From Alkaliphilus serpentinus (GTDB lineage Bacteria > Bacillota > Clostridia > Peptostreptococcales > Natronincolaceae): a stretch of 34,562 bases of DNA. The stretch is from assembly GCF_009017255.1 (NCBI RefSeq), contig NZ_WBZB01000035.1, positions 1-34,562 of the forward strand. Reading direction: 5' to 3'. Shown in pieces: positions 8,488 through 15,822 of the stretch. Below the pieces are notes generated by a model. The model did no database searches and had not been told where the DNA came from. It worked only from the letters and a program-made list of their open reading frames with translations. The translations under genes were made by a program, and so were the position numbers. The stretch's first letter is position 1. Each line of letters starts with the position of its first letter.

Positions 8488-8494
8488 GAGTTAT

Positions 8495-9139
8495 ATGAGG
8501 GTACCAAAACACATAGGGGTAATCCCCGATGGAAATAGAAGATGGGCCGCCAACTTAGGGTTAAATAAGGCCGAGGGCTATGATAAAGGACTAGATCCAG
8601 GATTACAGCTGTACCACCTTTGTAAGGAGGTAGGGGTTAAGGAAATAACCTACTATGGCTTTACAATGGATAACACCAAAAGACCTGCCCTTCAAAGGAA
8701 GGCCTTTACAGCTGCCTGTATTAATGCAGTAAAAATGTTAGCTAAGAAGGATGCCAATCTTTTGGTGGTGGGAAATAGTGATTCCCCAATGTTTCCAAAG
8801 GAGCTGATTCCCTACACAAAAAGAACGAAGTTTGGAAAGGGTACAATAAAAGTAAATTTTCTTGTAAACTATGGGTGGCATTGGGACCTAGGAAAGCTTA
8901 CAACAGAGGAAAGCGCCTTAAAAAGCAATTCCTATAAAGGCCTTCATTCCAGTGATGTTTCAAGGATTGATTTAATCATAAGATGGGGAGGCAGAAGAAG
9001 ACTTAGCGGCTTTCTGCCTGCCCAAGCAGTATATGCTGACTTCTATATCATAGATGACTACTGGCCAGATTTTAAGCCCCAGCATTTTTATGATGCTTTG
9101 GAGTGGTATAGGGGGCAGGATATCACTCTAGGGGGCTAG
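8495..9139 (+). CDS. Divergent cis-prenyltransferase (undecaprenyl diphosphate synthase paralog)
   Basis: 214-residue member of the UppS fold, shorter than classical UppS (about 240-260). The pyrophosphate-binding loop HIGVIPDGNRRWA (6-18) with catalytic D12 is intact, as are the R163 segment, FLPAQAVYADFY (173-184) and WPDF (190-193). It differs at usually fixed places: FTMDNTKRP (56-64) where UppS has FSxENWxRP, RWGGRRRLSG instead of RTGGExRxSN (Trp for Thr, Arg for Glu, Gly for Asn), and D182 for the Mg-binding Glu of AYAE. Several Clostridia carry similar short paralogs, from memory. It may use another prenyl chain or a non-standard acceptor; the housekeeping uppS is presumably elsewhere. 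A leader ORF and hairpin precede it, and a palindromic repeat starts three bases after its stop. Confidence 0.72.
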   Translation: MRVPKHIGVIPDGNRRWAANLGLNKAEGYDKGLDPGLQLYHLCKEVGVKEITYYGFTMDNTKRPALQRKAFTAACINAVKMLAKKDANLLVVGNSDSPMFPKELIPYTKRTKFGKGTIKVNFLVNYGWHWDLGKLTTEESALKSNSYKGLHSSDVSRIDLIIRWGGRRRLSGFLPAQAVYADFYIIDDYWPDFKPQHFYDALEWYRGQDITLGG

Positions 9140-9142
9140 GCT

Positions 9143-9267
9143 CAGACTGTTGATAAGTCGTCATCTTCGTTGTTGCTGCAAAGACCCAGCATTCTAACGT
9201 ATTGCTGTATACGTGTCGACCGCTGGGTATTTTTGCGCCTAGAATCTAACAACTTCTGAACAGTCTG
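9143..9267. mobile_element. MITE-like palindromic repeat, copy 1
   Basis: A 125-bp element bounded by CAGACTGTTGA (9143-9153) and TGAACAGTCTG (ending 9267), inverted ends with one mismatch. Inside, ACCCAGC (9184-9190 region) pairs with GCTGGGT, and GCAAA with TTTGC, so the whole element can fold as one long imperfect hairpin. It has no ORF. A clearly homologous copy lies at 24042-24206. No transposase is in the window. Confidence 0.75.
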
Positions 9268-9283
9268 CCGGTATAATACGCCT

Positions 9284-9320
9284 CCATCTTCGTTGTTGCT
9301 GCAAAGACCCAGCACTCCTA
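9284..9320. repeat. Partial second copy of the palindromic repeat's left half
   Basis: A 30-bp stretch (9285-9314) is identical to 9162-9191 inside the element, 123 bp away, and similarity continues a few bases on. A degenerate equivalent follows the other copy at 24212-24240, so the 'element plus part of its left half' layout is a shared property rather than an accident. Confidence 0.7.
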
Positions 9321-9397
9321 AGTAGACACCTGGTAACTAGAAGCTAAAAGCAACTTAACCTAGAAATAGAATTAATAAGACTTACCCAAATAAAAAA

Positions 9398-9429
9398 AGA
9401 AATTTGCCATCTCAAATTTCTGTTTTTTT
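9398..9429 (+). terminator. Terminator between the repeat and the sigma factor operon
   Basis: Perfect 9-bp stem AGAAATTTG / CAAATTTCT with a 6-base loop, then G and seven Ts (9423-9429). It presumably ends transcripts from the UppS-like gene that run through the repeat. Its T run abuts the next promoter. Confidence 0.8.
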
Positions 9430-9460
9430 GAAACCTTTTTTTAATATAATGTATCTAATA
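9429..9460 (+). promoter_or_regulatory. Putative ECF-type autoregulated promoter
   Basis: TGAAACC followed by a T tract (9429-9441) and, after about 15-16 bases, TGTATCTAATA (9450-9460). This resembles the TGAAAC-N16-CGTA class bound by sigma-W-like ECF factors, except TGTA for CGTA. It lies directly before an ECF sigma gene. A sigma-A TATAAT (9445-9450) also exists but has no good -35. The predicted start would leave only a 20-base leader. Confidence 0.5.
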
Positions 9461-9482
9461 GGTTGTGAGGGGATGTGAGGAA

Positions 9483-10028
9483 TTGACTGAAGCCAGAGAT
9501 TATATAGAAAGATTAAAGAATAGAGATCAGATGGCTTATCGAGAGCTTATTGAAGAATATAGCAATAAGCTATTGAGGATAGCCTATTATATCGTCAAGG
9601 ATCAAGAAATGGCTGAAGATATTGTACAGGAAAGCCTTATTTCAATATACAAAAATATTGATGGATTTAGAGGGGATAGCCAGCTATCTACCTGGTTGAC
9701 ACGGGTTGTAATAAACAATGCTAAAAGGGTGGTTGGAAAGAAAAGAGTCATTAATTTTTTCCCACTAAAGGATTTACTGATTAAAGATCATAAGCCTTTG
9801 CCCCATGAGGTGGTAATCAAGAAGGAAAAAGAAGAGGTCCTTAAAGAAATTCTCATGTCCCTTCCAGTGAAATATAAAGAAGTTTTAGTTCTATACTTTT
9901 ATGAGGAGCTAAAGATCAAGGAGATATCAGAGATATTGGATATTAGTGAATCTGGAATAAAAAGTAGGCTTAAGAGGGGTAAGGAAAAGATTCGATTGGA
10001 AATGGAAAGGAGGGCATTGAACCTATGA
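9483..10028 (+). CDS. ECF-family RNA polymerase sigma factor
   Basis: 181-residue group 4 sigma factor. Region 2 spans about 14-80 (RELIEEYSNKLLRIAYYIV, AEDIVQESLISIYKNID, FRGDSQLSTWL); region 4, a helix-turn-helix, spans about 122-172 (LPVKYKEVLVLYFYEEL, IKEISEILDISESGIKSRLKRG). There is no region 3, as expected for ECF factors. The TTG at 9483 is chosen since GAGGGG (9467-9472) precedes it at normal distance and the predicted transcript start is near 9460; a GTG at 9465 would be almost leaderless. The stop overlaps the next gene's ATG. Likely released by envelope stress when the downstream membrane protein lets go; the target regulon is unknown. Confidence 0.88.
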   Translation: MTEARDYIERLKNRDQMAYRELIEEYSNKLLRIAYYIVKDQEMAEDIVQESLISIYKNIDGFRGDSQLSTWLTRVVINNAKRVVGKKRVINFFPLKDLLIKDHKPLPHEVVIKKEKEEVLKEILMSLPVKYKEVLVLYFYEELKIKEISEILDISESGIKSRLKRGKEKIRLEMERRALNL

Positions 10029-10360
10029 AAGAGAAAAATCATAAAGGCTTAGAGGACCTGATAAAGGCTACCTTGAGGGATGAATTAATTTCCATTGAAG
10101 TAGATGATGGCTTTATTGAAAAAACACTAACTATTAGTAAGGGAATCACTCCTTCTACTGCCCTTGAAAGATTTCTAGAAAGGGAAATTGCTATTCCAGT
10201 ATCCTTTGCAGCTATTGGATGTCTTTTGGCTATAGGGTTATTGGTGAATACCCTTCTTATCCCTAAAGAGTTATCCCATCCTAAATATGAAATACGAAAC
10301 CTATCTTCAACCATCACCCTCATCAGTGATTCAGAAGGAATAATAAAGGGGGACCAATAG
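10025..10360 (+). CDS. Small single-pass membrane protein, probable anti-sigma factor
   Basis: 111 residues: an acidic N-terminal cytoplasmic segment (1-54), one membrane helix (about 56-80, IAIPVSFAAIGCLLAIGLLVNTLLIP), and a short external tail of some 30 residues. It overlaps the sigma gene by four bases, the standard position of anti-sigma factors. No zinc-binding HxxxCxxC (ZAS) motif is present, so it is not a classical RsiW-type protein. The function is inferred from topology and position only. Confidence 0.6.
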   Translation: MKEKNHKGLEDLIKATLRDELISIEVDDGFIEKTLTISKGITPSTALERFLEREIAIPVSFAAIGCLLAIGLLVNTLLIPKELSHPKYEIRNLSSTITLISDSEGIIKGDQ

Positions 10361-12129
10361 TGAAAGCAGTTCGAATCAAAATAAAAACCTTAGGGAAGGC
10401 TTTAATCGTTTTAGTCTCCCTTGGATTAATAATATATGCCCTTTTACCAGGGGCTCTTATGAGGCTGGCAGATAGACAACTTCAAAAGGGTAATAGGGCA
10501 GAAGCCCATGGATACTACCAGAGGATTATAAAGTATTTCCTTAGACATGGAGAAGCTGCCATGGCAATGGAGTGGCTGGCGCAGGGGATCGAGGGAGACA
10601 ACTATTTAATGATATCTCCAATGGGTTTCGGAGGTACTGGAGGGTACGGTGAAGAAACGGGAACGATTCCTAAGGAGACCATAGCTCTTTATGAAAAGCT
10701 GGTTCAATTACACCCTGAGACCCCCCACGGGCAAAGGGCAATGGTTAAGCTAGCAATAAGAGATATTTATGGAGCCTTAAAAGAAAAAAAATATAAAGAA
10801 TCAATGGATATAATAGCTAATTTAGAGGAAAAGCTATTGCCAAGATCAGCCTTCCAGCTACAAAGGGTTTATTTATTTACATTAAAAGAGCTGAGCAGCA
10901 GAGGCTATTTTCAAGAAGCCATTGAATTTGGCGAAAAATATATAAAATCTATGGAGATGGATGAAAGCTCCTTCTACTATGATGAAGGAATCCTAGAAAC
11001 CTTGGCTGATACCTATTTAATGATGGGTAATGGTGATAGGGCAAAGGAAATATATAAGGGTATAATCGATGATATTAGAAAAAATCAGTTGGAGATAATC
11101 AATCTTAATGAAGCTGATGAAGGTTTAAAGTATGACAATATTTATGAGGAAGAGAGAATTGAAAATTTAGAGAATAAAATTAGAATAGCTGATGGAGATG
11201 GAGATAACTCTGGAAGGATCTCCGGTACGGTAACCCTTCATGGAGAAGCTCTAGCAAATACCAATGTATTTCTACAGCCAATATCGGCAGGTGGAGGATT
11301 TCCAACGGCTACTAGAAGAGCATTGTGGCTAAAGAGCAATGAAAAGGGCGAGTTTACCTTTAAACGTCTACCCCCAGGTAAATATGCCTTGGGATTAATT
11401 GCAGACTTAAATATTATAGGGGATTCTGTACTGAAGGAGGGAAGATTTCCTCAATCCAATATAGAGGTGGAGGCTGGAGGAAGCTATAGCTGGTCCTTCG
11501 ATTTTGTAGAAACCATTAAGGTTCATTCTCCAATAAACAATTCAGTAGTTGAAGAGGAAATTCATTTTAGCTGGCAGCCGGTAGAAGGTGCAGCCTACTA
11601 TACCTTAGAAATTGGAAGATATTTTGGAAATGGAAGTAGCTCTAATAATTTACCTGAAAAATACTATCAAACAAATACTACTTTATCTGCCAATGCCCTT
11701 TTACAGCTGGATGGGGGATTAAGCTATAGTGAAGAGGAAGGGGTTATAGCCGAGAGCTTTATGAATTATCCCTATCCGGGATCCAGACACTTTTGGGGAG
11801 TGGTTGCCTACGATGAAGAGGATCAAATAATCTCTTCAACCTTAGGTTATATTAAAGGTCAAAATACCGACTTTACCTTTAAAGGACATGAACCAAGGGA
11901 GGCAGACAAATTACTGGCAGCGGGAGACTATGAAGGGGCTATTGAGGCCTATGAAGGGGATTTAGAAGGGAACCCTGAAGACCTCTATGCAATGATTATC
12001 CTGGCAAGGCTCTATAGAAATGATATCGAGGATATTTATCCATATTCCAATTTATCTAGGGCTCGAGAGCTTTATGAAAGACTCTATGATCTTACTGGAA
12101 ATGAGGTATTTCTACAAATGAAAAAATAA
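10360..12129 (+). CDS. Membrane-anchored TPR protein with carboxypeptidase-regulatory-like domain
   Basis: 589-residue envelope protein without a recognised name. An N-terminal membrane anchor (about 13-33, no lipobox) is followed by TPR-like helical repeats (about 36-240), a carboxypeptidase-regulatory/Ig-like beta domain (about 285-372, GRISGTVTLHGEALANTNV ... FTFKRLPPGKYALGL), a fibronectin-III-like segment (about 388-490, starting HSPINNSVV and containing FSWQPVEGAAYY), and a C-terminal TPR (about 515-580, AAGDYEGAIEAYEGDLEGNP). The GTG start shares one base with the previous stop, and AGGGGG precedes it. Being third in a sigma/anti-sigma operon suggests an extracytoplasmic sensor or effector. 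That is inference. Confidence 0.7.
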   Translation: MKAVRIKIKTLGKALIVLVSLGLIIYALLPGALMRLADRQLQKGNRAEAHGYYQRIIKYFLRHGEAAMAMEWLAQGIEGDNYLMISPMGFGGTGGYGEETGTIPKETIALYEKLVQLHPETPHGQRAMVKLAIRDIYGALKEKKYKESMDIIANLEEKLLPRSAFQLQRVYLFTLKELSSRGYFQEAIEFGEKYIKSMEMDESSFYYDEGILETLADTYLMMGNGDRAKEIYKGIIDDIRKNQLEIINLNEADEGLKYDNIYEEERIENLENKIRIADGDGDNSGRISGTVTLHGEALANTNVFLQPISAGGGFPTATRRALWLKSNEKGEFTFKRLPPGKYALGLIADLNIIGDSVLKEGRFPQSNIEVEAGGSYSWSFDFVETIKVHSPINNSVVEEEIHFSWQPVEGAAYYTLEIGRYFGNGSSSNNLPEKYYQTNTTLSANALLQLDGGLSYSEEEGVIAESFMNYPYPGSRHFWGVVAYDEEDQIISSTLGYIKGQNTDFTFKGHEPREADKLLAAGDYEGAIEAYEGDLEGNPEDLYAMIILARLYRNDIEDIYPYSNLSRARELYERLYDLTGNEVFLQMKK

Positions 12130-12131
12130 GA

Positions 12132-12150
12132 GGAGACCCTATGGGTCTCC
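12132..12150. terminator. Shared terminator of the convergent TPR and M28 genes
   Basis: Perfect 8-bp stem GGAGACCC / GGGTCTCC with a 3-base loop between two converging genes. The T-rich side is on the minus strand (a T run beyond 12131), so it serves the peptidase gene best and the plus strand more weakly. Confidence 0.65.
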
Positions 12151-12158
12151 TTCGCTAT

Positions 12159-13496
12159 TTACTGATTATATTCCTCATTAACCAGGGTAGTTATAGTCTT
12201 TAAAACTACTTCTACTGTATTTTTAACCAGCTGAGGATCTACTGTTTCTAAGGTATCTCTTTCGGTGTGATAGTACAGAGGGTCAAAGGGCCAGTAGGCT
12301 AAAAACACCACTGGGATCCCTTGATTTTCATAGGGACTATGGTCACTCCTACCACTGAATTCCGCCACCACCTTTATATCAAGATCAAGGGCTGCTTTAT
12401 AGGCAATGTTGCTCAGAAAATCATCGCTCAAGCTGTTTTCTCTTAATACTACTAAGTACTCTCCCATACCAATCATGTCAAGGTTGATCATGCCGATAAC
12501 ATTACTACTACTCTTGAGATGATTTGTTGTAACATTGTTACGTGAACCAATAAGGCCAACCTCTTCCGATCCGAAGGCTATATATTGAATGTCAAAGGGT
12601 AAATCAACACCCTTTAAGACCGTTGCTATTTCCAATAATCCCCCTACTCCAGAGGCATTATCGTTGGCCCCAGGACAGTTTACACTGTCGTAATGGGCAC
12701 CTATAATCAGCACCTTATCTGTTTCTTTGCTACTTTCCTTCATTCCTATGATGTTGTTTGAGGTGCTATCTTCTATAAGGGTATTAACTAATAAATCAGC
12801 CTTTAATTCTCCTTCCTCTAAGGCGTCCATTATTTTTTGACCTTCAGAGGAGGAGACTCCAATTGCTGGAACTATTGATTTATCTATAAGGGTAGCCATG
12901 AGAGGGCTATCCTCTGTATTAATGATGATTACTGCCTCTGCACCCTTGATAGCGCTATTATGAACCTTATCCCTATAGAAAAGCTCTCCCCTATGAACAA
13001 CTGCAATAGCCCCGGTTACATCAATACCATTAAAATCCTCCCTACGTCCTAAACCGGCATATACTAATGGTAAGTCAGTTAAACCGTCCTCCGGGGTGGA
13101 GGTTGAATAAGTAAGGCTGTTAGCTGTAATCGGTGTAGCTTCTCCCCATTGCTTTATAGTTAATTGTACCTCTTTATCCTGAAAGACCATTACTGGAAAT
13201 TCTTCGGTCTCTACTTCTAATTCCAGATCTTTATAGGCTTCTGCTAAATATTTTCCAGCCTCAACTTCTCCTGGAAGTCCCGCCAACCTAGGACCAAAGC
13301 CTACTAAATCTTCTATATATTCCATTGTTCTGTCGATATCTATTTTACCTTGAAGCTCTTCAAAGGTTAGAAGGCTGACTTCTTCACTTTTAGGAGCTAC
13401 TTCCACATGAGGATCGTTACATCCCGTAAAGGAAAGTATTAAAGAAAAAACAATTATAAACAGAATATATTTGTTGAAGAATAATCTCTTTTTCAC
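12159..13496 (-). CDS. Lipoprotein M28-family zinc aminopeptidase with PA domain
   Basis: 445-residue secreted metallopeptidase. A lipoprotein signal (MKKRLFF... hydrophobic core, FTGC with C26 as the lipidated residue) anchors it outside the membrane. A PA-like insert lies at about 140-240. The M28 di-zinc set is complete: H268 (GAHYDS), D279 (ANDNASG), E311/E312 (SEEVG), D340 (NLDMIG) and H410 (YYHTERDT). The GTG start is chosen because AGGGGGG stands just upstream and the promoter -10 at 13524-13529 excludes the longer ORF that would begin at 13577. Likely role: extracellular peptide trimming for nutrition. It resembles YwaD-type enzymes. Confidence 0.87.
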   Translation of the reverse strand: MKKRLFFNKYILFIIVFSLILSFTGCNDPHVEVAPKSEEVSLLTFEELQGKIDIDRTMEYIEDLVGFGPRLAGLPGEVEAGKYLAEAYKDLELEVETEEFPVMVFQDKEVQLTIKQWGEATPITANSLTYSTSTPEDGLTDLPLVYAGLGRREDFNGIDVTGAIAVVHRGELFYRDKVHNSAIKGAEAVIIINTEDSPLMATLIDKSIVPAIGVSSSEGQKIMDALEEGELKADLLVNTLIEDSTSNNIIGMKESSKETDKVLIIGAHYDSVNCPGANDNASGVGGLLEIATVLKGVDLPFDIQYIAFGSEEVGLIGSRNNVTTNHLKSSSNVIGMINLDMIGMGEYLVVLRENSLSDDFLSNIAYKAALDLDIKVVAEFSGRSDHSPYENQGIPVVFLAYWPFDPLYYHTERDTLETVDPQLVKNTVEVVLKTITTLVNEEYNQ

Positions 13497-13523
13497 AAAA
13501 TCCCCCCTAACACTATTTACTAT

Positions 13524-13532
13524 ATTATACCA
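13524..13532 (-). promoter_or_regulatory. Extended -10 promoter of the M28 peptidase gene
   Basis: Read on the minus strand, TGGTATAAT forms an extended -10 (TGnTATAAT). A TTGTCA lies 14 bases upstream, too close for an ideal -35. The predicted transcript start is about 20 bases before the chosen GTG. Confidence 0.5.
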
Positions 13533-13622
13533 TTTTGCATCCATGACAAATATTAAGAAAAATTCATAAAAAACCAAAAATTCTGTAAAATAGTCGTAAT
13601 CACTGACTTAACCAATTCCTCG

Positions 13623-13651
13623 TTGCTGAAAGCGATATTATGTGATAAAAT
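13623..13651 (+). promoter_or_regulatory. Sigma-A promoter of typA
   Basis: TTGCTG (13623-13628), 17 bases, TAAAAT (13646-13651), about 60 bases before the start codon. Confidence 0.5.
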
Positions 13652-13710
13652 TGCTCTTATGGCAGAAAATAAAATCAAATATATAAATATATAAAGGAAG
13701 TAGGAAAATA

Positions 13711-15519
13711 ATGAAGCGACAAGATATTAGAAATGTAGCAATAATTGCCCACGTTGATCATGGGAAAACAACCCTGGTTGATCAAATGTTAAAGCAAAGT
13801 GGAACCTTTAGAAGTAATGAGTTTGTTGAGGAAAGGGTAATGGATTCCAATGACCTAGAAAGGGAAAGAGGAATTACCATATTATCGAAAAACACTTCTG
13901 TTATGTATGGAGATGTGAAGATCAACATTATTGATACTCCTGGCCATGCAGACTTTGGTGGCGAGGTTGAGCGTATTATGAAAATGGTGGATGGCGTTCT
14001 GCTTTTGGTAGATGCTAAGGAAGGACCTATGCCCCAAACAAGATTTGTTTTACAAAAGGCTTTAAAGGAAGGTCTTAAACCAATAGTTGTGGTAAATAAA
14101 ATCGATAGAACCGATGCAAGGGTTGAAGAGGTAATTGATGAGGTATTAGATTTATTTATTGCACTAGAGGCTGATGATGACCAATTGGACTTTGCAGCCG
14201 TATATGCATCTGCAAAGGACGGATTGGCAAAGCTTAATCAAGAGGATGAAGCTACAGATTTGAGACCCCTTTTTGAAGAAATTTTAAAGCAAATTCCCTG
14301 TCCTGAAGGAGATTCCGAAGCAGGTCTCCAGCTTTTAATATCCAATATCGATTATGACAAATATATTGGTAGAATTGGTATAGGAAAAATTATTAGAGGT
14401 ACTGTTAAGAAAAATCAAATGGCAGTTCTTGCCAGTACCAAGGGACAAAACTTAAACGTTAAAATTAGCAATCTATATAGCTTTCAAGGCTTAGGTAGAA
14501 GAGATATTGAAGCTGCAACTGTTGGCGAAATTGTGGCCATTTCTGGTATAGCAGACATCAATATTGGCGATACCATATGCTCTGTGGATGATGTAGAGGC
14601 TGTACCCTTTGTGAAAATTGATGAGCCTACCATCTCTATGAATTTTCTAGTTAATGATAGCCCCTTTGCAGGTAAAGAGGGGAGCTTCGTAACCAGTAGA
14701 CATTTAAAGGATCGATTAGATCGAGAGATGCTCTCTAACGTTGCTATGAAGCTTGAGGAAATTTCCTCCGACTGTTTTAAAGTAATGGGTAGAGGTGAAC
14801 TGCATTTATCCATCCTTATTGAAACCATGAGACGAGAGGGTTATGAGTTTGCTGTATCAAGGCCAGAGGTTATTCTAAAGAAAACAGAGGATGGTCTAAT
14901 GGAACCCTTCGAGACTTTATTTGTAGAGGTGCCTGAAGAGAATGTCAGTGCTGTTATTGAGAAGCTTGGCCAAAGAAAGGCAGAAATGCTGGATATGGCA
15001 CCTACTGGAACAGGAATCGTTAAGCTTCAGTTCAGAATTCCTGCTAGGGGATTGATTGGTTACAGGTCAGAATTTTTAACGGATACCAAAGGTTATGGTG
15101 TCTTCCACCATTTATTTGATGGGTACGACAATTATCGTGGAGATATTCGAGTTAGAGCTAGGGGATCTTTAGTGGCCTTTGAAACGGGAACTGCTGTGGC
15201 CTATGGTTTATACAACGCCCAAGAAAGAGGTATTATGTTCATAGGACCAGGAACTGAGGTATATGAAGGAATGGTTGTTGGCGAAAGCGCAAGGCTCGAG
15301 GATATAGCTGTTAATGTATGTAAAAGAAAGCAATTAACCAATGTTAGGGCCTCAGGGAGTGATGATGCTTTGAAGCTGGTGCCACCTAGAATTTTCTCAT
15401 TGGAGCAATCCTTAGAATTTATTGCCGATGATGAGCTGGTGGAGGTAACACCTAAGAATATCAGAATTCGCAAAAAGATTCTAGATAAAACAACCCGTGA
15501 AAGGGCTCAAAGAAAATAA
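13711..15519 (+). CDS. typA: Ribosome-associated translational GTPase TypA/BipA
   Basis: 602-residue EF-G-like GTPase that binds 70S ribosomes and helps assembly and stress adaptation. G1 AHVDHGKTT (13-21), the GITI switch I (54-57), G3 DTPGH (75-79) and G4 NKID (about 129-132) are intact. Domain II, the EF-G-type domains III and V, and the BipA-specific C-terminal domain with its basic tail (KNIRIRKKILDKTTRERAQRK region) follow. Length fits the family (about 605-615). RBS GGAAGTAGG. It is transcribed alone: its own promoter, then a large inverted repeat and a GNRA-loop terminator. Confidence 0.95.
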   Translation: MKRQDIRNVAIIAHVDHGKTTLVDQMLKQSGTFRSNEFVEERVMDSNDLERERGITILSKNTSVMYGDVKINIIDTPGHADFGGEVERIMKMVDGVLLLVDAKEGPMPQTRFVLQKALKEGLKPIVVVNKIDRTDARVEEVIDEVLDLFIALEADDDQLDFAAVYASAKDGLAKLNQEDEATDLRPLFEEILKQIPCPEGDSEAGLQLLISNIDYDKYIGRIGIGKIIRGTVKKNQMAVLASTKGQNLNVKISNLYSFQGLGRRDIEAATVGEIVAISGIADINIGDTICSVDDVEAVPFVKIDEPTISMNFLVNDSPFAGKEGSFVTSRHLKDRLDREMLSNVAMKLEEISSDCFKVMGRGELHLSILIETMRREGYEFAVSRPEVILKKTEDGLMEPFETLFVEVPEENVSAVIEKLGQRKAEMLDMAPTGTGIVKLQFRIPARGLIGYRSEFLTDTKGYGVFHHLFDGYDNYRGDIRVRARGSLVAFETGTAVAYGLYNAQERGIMFIGPGTEVYEGMVVGESARLEDIAVNVCKRKQLTNVRASGSDDALKLVPPRIFSLEQSLEFIADDELVEVTPKNIRIRKKILDKTTRERAQRK

Positions 15520-15569
15520 TAATAAAGAAAATAAGCAGATAACCAAATCTTTAATTTGAGTTAGTCGCT

Positions 15570-15635
15570 TAGCTAGAAATTTGCCATAAAACTTCATAAT
15601 CTTATTTTAGAGTTTTATGGTAAATATTCTAGCTA
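15570..15635. repeat. Large 24-bp inverted repeat downstream of typA
   Basis: AGCTAGAA ... CCATAAAACT (15571-15593) is the near-perfect reverse complement of 15611-15634 (one extra base, one mismatch), around a 17-base spacer. No T run follows, and a normal terminator lies 70 bases on. It could be a small palindromic element or an mRNA 3'-end stabiliser. Confidence 0.6.
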
Positions 15636-15705
15636 CCTTTGAAAAAATATTAAATCTTGAAGTTGTAAGATTTAAGACAGTAATACAGAATCATATGAAT
15701 CATTT

Positions 15706-15732
15706 AAAGGGATGGCGAAAGCCATCCTTTTT
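15706..15732 (+). terminator. Terminator of typA
   Basis: GGATGGC / GCCATCC stem closed by a GAAA tetraloop and extended by A-T pairs, then five Ts (15728-15732). Confidence 0.88.
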
Positions 15733-15759
15733 CCATTAGATTTACTTTTATTTGTAAGT

Positions 15760-15788
15760 TTGATACAATTGAAAAGTAAAAATATAAC
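15760..15788 (+). promoter_or_regulatory. Sigma-A promoter of mutS2
   Basis: TTGATA (15760-15765), 17 bases, TATAAC (15783-15788), 35 bases before the chosen ATG. This shows that the open frame extending upstream to 15712 is not the true N-terminus. Confidence 0.55.
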
Positions 15789-15822
15789 ATCAAAAGGATT
15801 CTCACAATACGAGGTGATAGAG

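Noticed and set aside
9143-9267. Integron attC site or IS200/IS605-type end
   Set aside because: No attC core (GTTRRRY) pairing and no transposase or recombinase gene; the terminal inverted repeats fit a MITE-like element better.
13497-13577. N-terminal extension of the M28 peptidase to 13577
   Set aside because: The promoter -10 lies inside it and the lipoprotein signal begins at the GTG at 13496 with its own ribosome site.
14484-14828. 114-codon minus-strand frame inside typA
   Set aside because: Shadow of a strongly conserved gene, serine-rich low-quality protein, no start signals.
15712-15822. N-terminal extension of MutS2
   Set aside because: It starts inside the typA terminator and spans the mutS2 promoter; the family N-terminus starts at 15823.
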